Shown here piece after piece: positions 12,418 to 14,299 of a DNA stretch of 14,299 nt. Positions within the stretch are counted from its first letter, which is position 1. Each line of letters starts with the position of its first letter. Made by a program: the position numbers and the translations under genes. The notes under the pieces are model-generated. The model saw only the letters and a list, made by a program, of their open reading frames with translations. It made no database searches and was not told where the DNA came from. Source of the DNA: Bifidobacterium breve (GTDB taxonomy: Bacteria > Actinomycetota > Acidimicrobiia > Acidimicrobiales > Ilumatobacteraceae); the NCBI GenBank assembly GCA_945896935.1, contig CAMDER010000025.1:1-14299 (forward strand), read 5' to 3'.

Positions 12418-14079
12418 CTACGGAGTTGGTTGAATTCGTATTTCGCTGATGTAACCGCGATACGGGTTGTTATTGCTGCAAAATCCACTTTGGCCAATTT
12501 GGGTGAGATACACCAAAGCAAATTGTGATGGCGTTGTAAATGATGTTGTGATCGTTGAACCATCATCGGACGAACCTTCCCAAATAGGAGATCCCCACGC
12601 CTCAAGATCAGAGCCAGCACTATTTGATGCGTAGACCCTGGCTTTCCAACCATCACCTTGAACGTCGGCCTGTAGTTGTGCAAGTGCAGAACCATTCAGT
12701 TGCATCACCAAACCAACGCCTGATTTACTTCCAAAGGTCGATGATTTGTAGCACGTCGTTGACCAGGCGGTCGTTGAGTCGCCGTCAGTGACATTGCTTG
12801 CTTCATTATCGTTTTCAGTTTGATCGTCACCTTGTGGATCAAAGGATTTAATGCCAGTGATTTGAACAGGTCCGCTCACAACGGGGGCGGTTGTAGCAAC
12901 TGTTGTTGTGGCTGGCTCTGCTGAAGTGGAATCTGACTTATTGATCGTGGCAAAAACTACGCCGACCACAAGGAGAATGGCTATGACACCAATCAACAGC
13001 GCTGGTGTTGGTTTAAATGCAGTCTGACTGCGAGTTTTAGGTGACGAAGTTTTCGTAGTCGTAGGTGGTTGAGGACTTGGTTGTTTACGACCTTGCTGGC
13101 CGCTTGAAGAATCACTTGGCCCACGCGTGATACCAACTGGGGTATGACCTTTAGGTCGAATGACTTTGCCGGGCGTCGGAGTGCGATCGCCAGCGGGTCG
13201 CTTTGAGCCAGTGGGGGTTGATGATTTACGGCCTTCAATGACTCGTCGAATTGCCACACCAGCTTGAGCAGCATCAGCAAAGCGATCTTTTGGTTCGCGA
13301 GCGATTAAACGATTGATAATTCGCGCGACATCAGGATCGACGTCGGGCCGGTGTTTCGCAATATCAGTTGCGTCACGATGCAATCGAGCGAGGGCTGTGT
13401 CGGTGTCGTTCTTTCCCACAAACGGAACCTTGCCAGCAAGACACTCGTACATCACGAGACCTAACGAATACAGATCGGCACGAGCATCAAGGTTGTCACC
13501 ACGTACTTGTTCGGGCGACAAATACTTTGCGGTGCCCATCATGATATTTTCGCTGGTGAGGTCTTCGTCGGCATCAAGTGCTTTGGCAATTCCGAAGTCG
13601 GTCAACATGACGCGTTTCTCGGTGTTGATCAAAATATTTCCAGGCTTGACATCACGATGGATCAAGCCCTGTTTGTGTGCGGCTTCAAGCGCCGAGCACA
13701 CCGAGTAACCAATACTTAAGACACTGTTAACGGTCAGAGTTTTCTCGCGATCAAGTCGTTCGCGTAATGATTCGCCATCCACAAATTCCATGATGACGGC
13801 CTGACGACCATTGTCTTCGATGGCGTCGTACACGGTGACGATGTTGTAGTGATTGAGATTCGCGGCAGCGATTGCTTCACGACGAAAACGCTCAGCCAAA
13901 GTTGACTCGGCAGCAAGATGTGGTTTGAGAAGCTTGATCGCGACGACGCGGGTTAACTGCAAATCGGTTGCTTGCCACACATCAGCCATTCCGCCGTGCG
14001 CGCGCAAAGAATCAAGGCGATACCTCTCAGCGATAATCGTTGAAGGTTGTGGAGTAGAAGGATGGGACGACGAGGACAT
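12418..14079 (-). CDS. Transmembrane Ser/Thr protein kinase with extracellular discoidin-like domain
   Basis: The 553-residue protein has a PknB-type kinase domain (about 18-284). Lys49 lies in VAIKLL, the catalytic loop HRDVKPGN is at 141-148, the DFG motif at 161-163 and SPE at 188-190, so the core catalytic residues are kept. The glycine loop is altered (RAHGGMADV, 26-34), with Ala27 where the first glycine usually is. A Ser/Thr/Pro/Lys-rich linker (285-358) leads to one membrane helix (about 359-378) and an extracellular domain (about 405-553). That domain carries FDPQGD, DGDSTTAW and SKSGVGLV motifs that resemble the C-terminal extracellular domain of actinobacterial MurJ/MviN. C443 and C534 are both extracellular. 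The ATG at 14079 lacks a ribosome-binding site. It heads the sigma-trx-cwlM gene run, at the Rv3910 position. Confidence 0.93.
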   Translation of the reverse strand: MSSSSHPSTPQPSTIIAERYRLDSLRAHGGMADVWQATDLQLTRVVAIKLLKPHLAAESTLAERFRREAIAAANLNHYNIVTVYDAIEDNGRQAVIMEFVDGESLRERLDREKTLTVNSVLSIGYSVCSALEAAHKQGLIHRDVKPGNILINTEKRVMLTDFGIAKALDADEDLTSENIMMGTAKYLSPEQVRGDNLDARADLYSLGLVMYECLAGKVPFVGKNDTDTALARLHRDATDIAKHRPDVDPDVARIINRLIAREPKDRFADAAQAGVAIRRVIEGRKSSTPTGSKRPAGDRTPTPGKVIRPKGHTPVGITRGPSDSSSGQQGRKQPSPQPPTTTKTSSPKTRSQTAFKPTPALLIGVIAILLVVGVVFATINKSDSTSAEPATTTVATTAPVVSGPVQITGIKSFDPQGDDQTENDNEASNVTDGDSTTAWSTTCYKSSTFGSKSGVGLVMQLNGSALAQLQADVQGDGWKARVYASNSAGSDLEAWGSPIWEGSSDDGSTITTSFTTPSQFALVYLTQIGQSGFCSNNNPYRGYISEIRIQPTP

Positions 14080-14176
14080 GCTTGAAATTGAACGCTAGTT
14101 GTCGTGACTGTGCAGACTGCGGAATACCGCTATGAACAGCAATGAGTTCATCTCGCGAAATAATGCGCAGGAGCGC
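14080..14176. promoter_or_regulatory. degV-kinase spacer, possible promoter of the kinase-to-cwlM gene run
   Basis: This 97-base spacer is the only break upstream of the minus-strand cluster. On the minus strand a TAGCGT hexamer (14092-14097) fits the actinobacterial TANNNT -10 pattern and lies 12 bases before the kinase ATG, which has no ribosome-binding site, so a nearly leaderless transcript is conceivable. A short GCGC-TCCT-GCGC hairpin just after the degV stop (14165-14176) could be a weak terminator. Both calls are tentative. Confidence 0.3.
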
Positions 14177-14299
14177 TTAGTTTTCGAAGAAAGCGACTCC
14201 GATTGTTCCGCGACCGGCATGTGCTCCAACAACTGCACCAATGTCACCAACCATGATTTCACCCGAATACACAGTTTTAAGTTGGGTGATAAATGCTTC
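14177..14299 (-). CDS. DegV-family protein, C-terminal end only (cut by window edge)
   Basis: Only the last 40 residues are inside the window. They contain GDIGAVVGAHAGRGTIGVAFFEN at the C-terminus (split here: GDIGAVVGAHAG, then RGTIGVAFFEN), which matches the typical DegV ending G-x-VIGxHxGPGxxGVAF. DegV proteins bind fatty acids and, in some Firmicutes (FakB), present them to a fatty-acid kinase. The stop is TAA at 14177-14179. The gene continues beyond the window, so neither its start nor its full length can be judged. It is transcribed in the same direction as the kinase, 97 bases upstream of it, and could be in the same transcript. Confidence 0.85.
   Translation of the reverse strand, partial: EAFITQLKTVYSGEIMVGDIGAVVGAHAGRGTIGVAFFEN

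Noticed and set aside
1..14299. tRNA or rRNA genes, CRISPR arrays, insertion sequences, prophage or attachment sites.
   Set aside because: I saw no tRNA-like cloverleaf, no regularly spaced repeat array, no transposase and no terminal repeats. The window is nearly filled by conserved core genes.

Overview
The window is the replication-origin neighbourhood of a bacterial chromosome, almost certainly from an actinobacterium (Actinomycetota). The gene order dnaN-dnaA | rpmH-rnpA-yidD-yidC-jag-rsmG-parA-parB | cwlM-like, trxA, trxB, membrane protein, sigma partner, ECF sigma factor, kinase matches, from memory, the Mycobacterium tuberculosis layout around dnaA and Rv3922c to Rv3910. The moderate GC content and the divergent RsmG, YidC and kinase proteins point to a deep branch such as Acidimicrobiia. 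That class-level placement is an inference and was not tested by any search.

Layout. Positions 2-2766 hold dnaN and dnaA, both on the minus strand, separated by a 275-base spacer with seven DnaA-box-like 9-mers and an AT-rich stretch. Positions 2767-3121 are a second DnaA-box region containing a strong candidate promoter for the rightward operon. Positions 3122-6363 carry rpmH, rnpA, yidD, yidC, jag and rsmG on the plus strand (ribosome and tRNA maturation, membrane protein insertion, RNA binding, 16S rRNA methylation). Two parS-type palindromes lie at 6361-6455, followed by parA and parB (chromosome segregation). Positions 8335-8471, between convergent parB and cwlM, hold a third set of DnaA boxes. 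Positions 8472-14079 form a tightly packed minus-strand cluster, transcribed in the order Ser/Thr kinase, ECF sigma factor, its probable membrane partner, small membrane protein, thioredoxin reductase, thioredoxin, pseudo-amidase. The C-terminal end of a DegV-family gene closes the window at 14177-14299.

How it fits together. The left part fires and segregates the origin: DnaA boxes flank dnaA and recur beside parB, and parS sits just upstream of parAB. The right part looks like an envelope-control cluster: a transmembrane kinase with an extracellular discoidin-like domain, a sigma factor with a membrane partner, a disulfide-reducing pair, and a CwlM-like regulator of peptidoglycan synthesis.

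The most interesting observation is the kinase. It occupies the place where M. tuberculosis has MurJ (MviN) fused to a pseudokinase and an extracellular domain. Here the flippase half is absent, and the kinase keeps its main catalytic residues while its extracellular domain resembles the MviN tail. Other points of note are a duplicated ribosome-binding context inside jag that could yield a second, shorter protein, a YidC lacking the usual groove arginine, and an amidase-like protein without zinc ligands.
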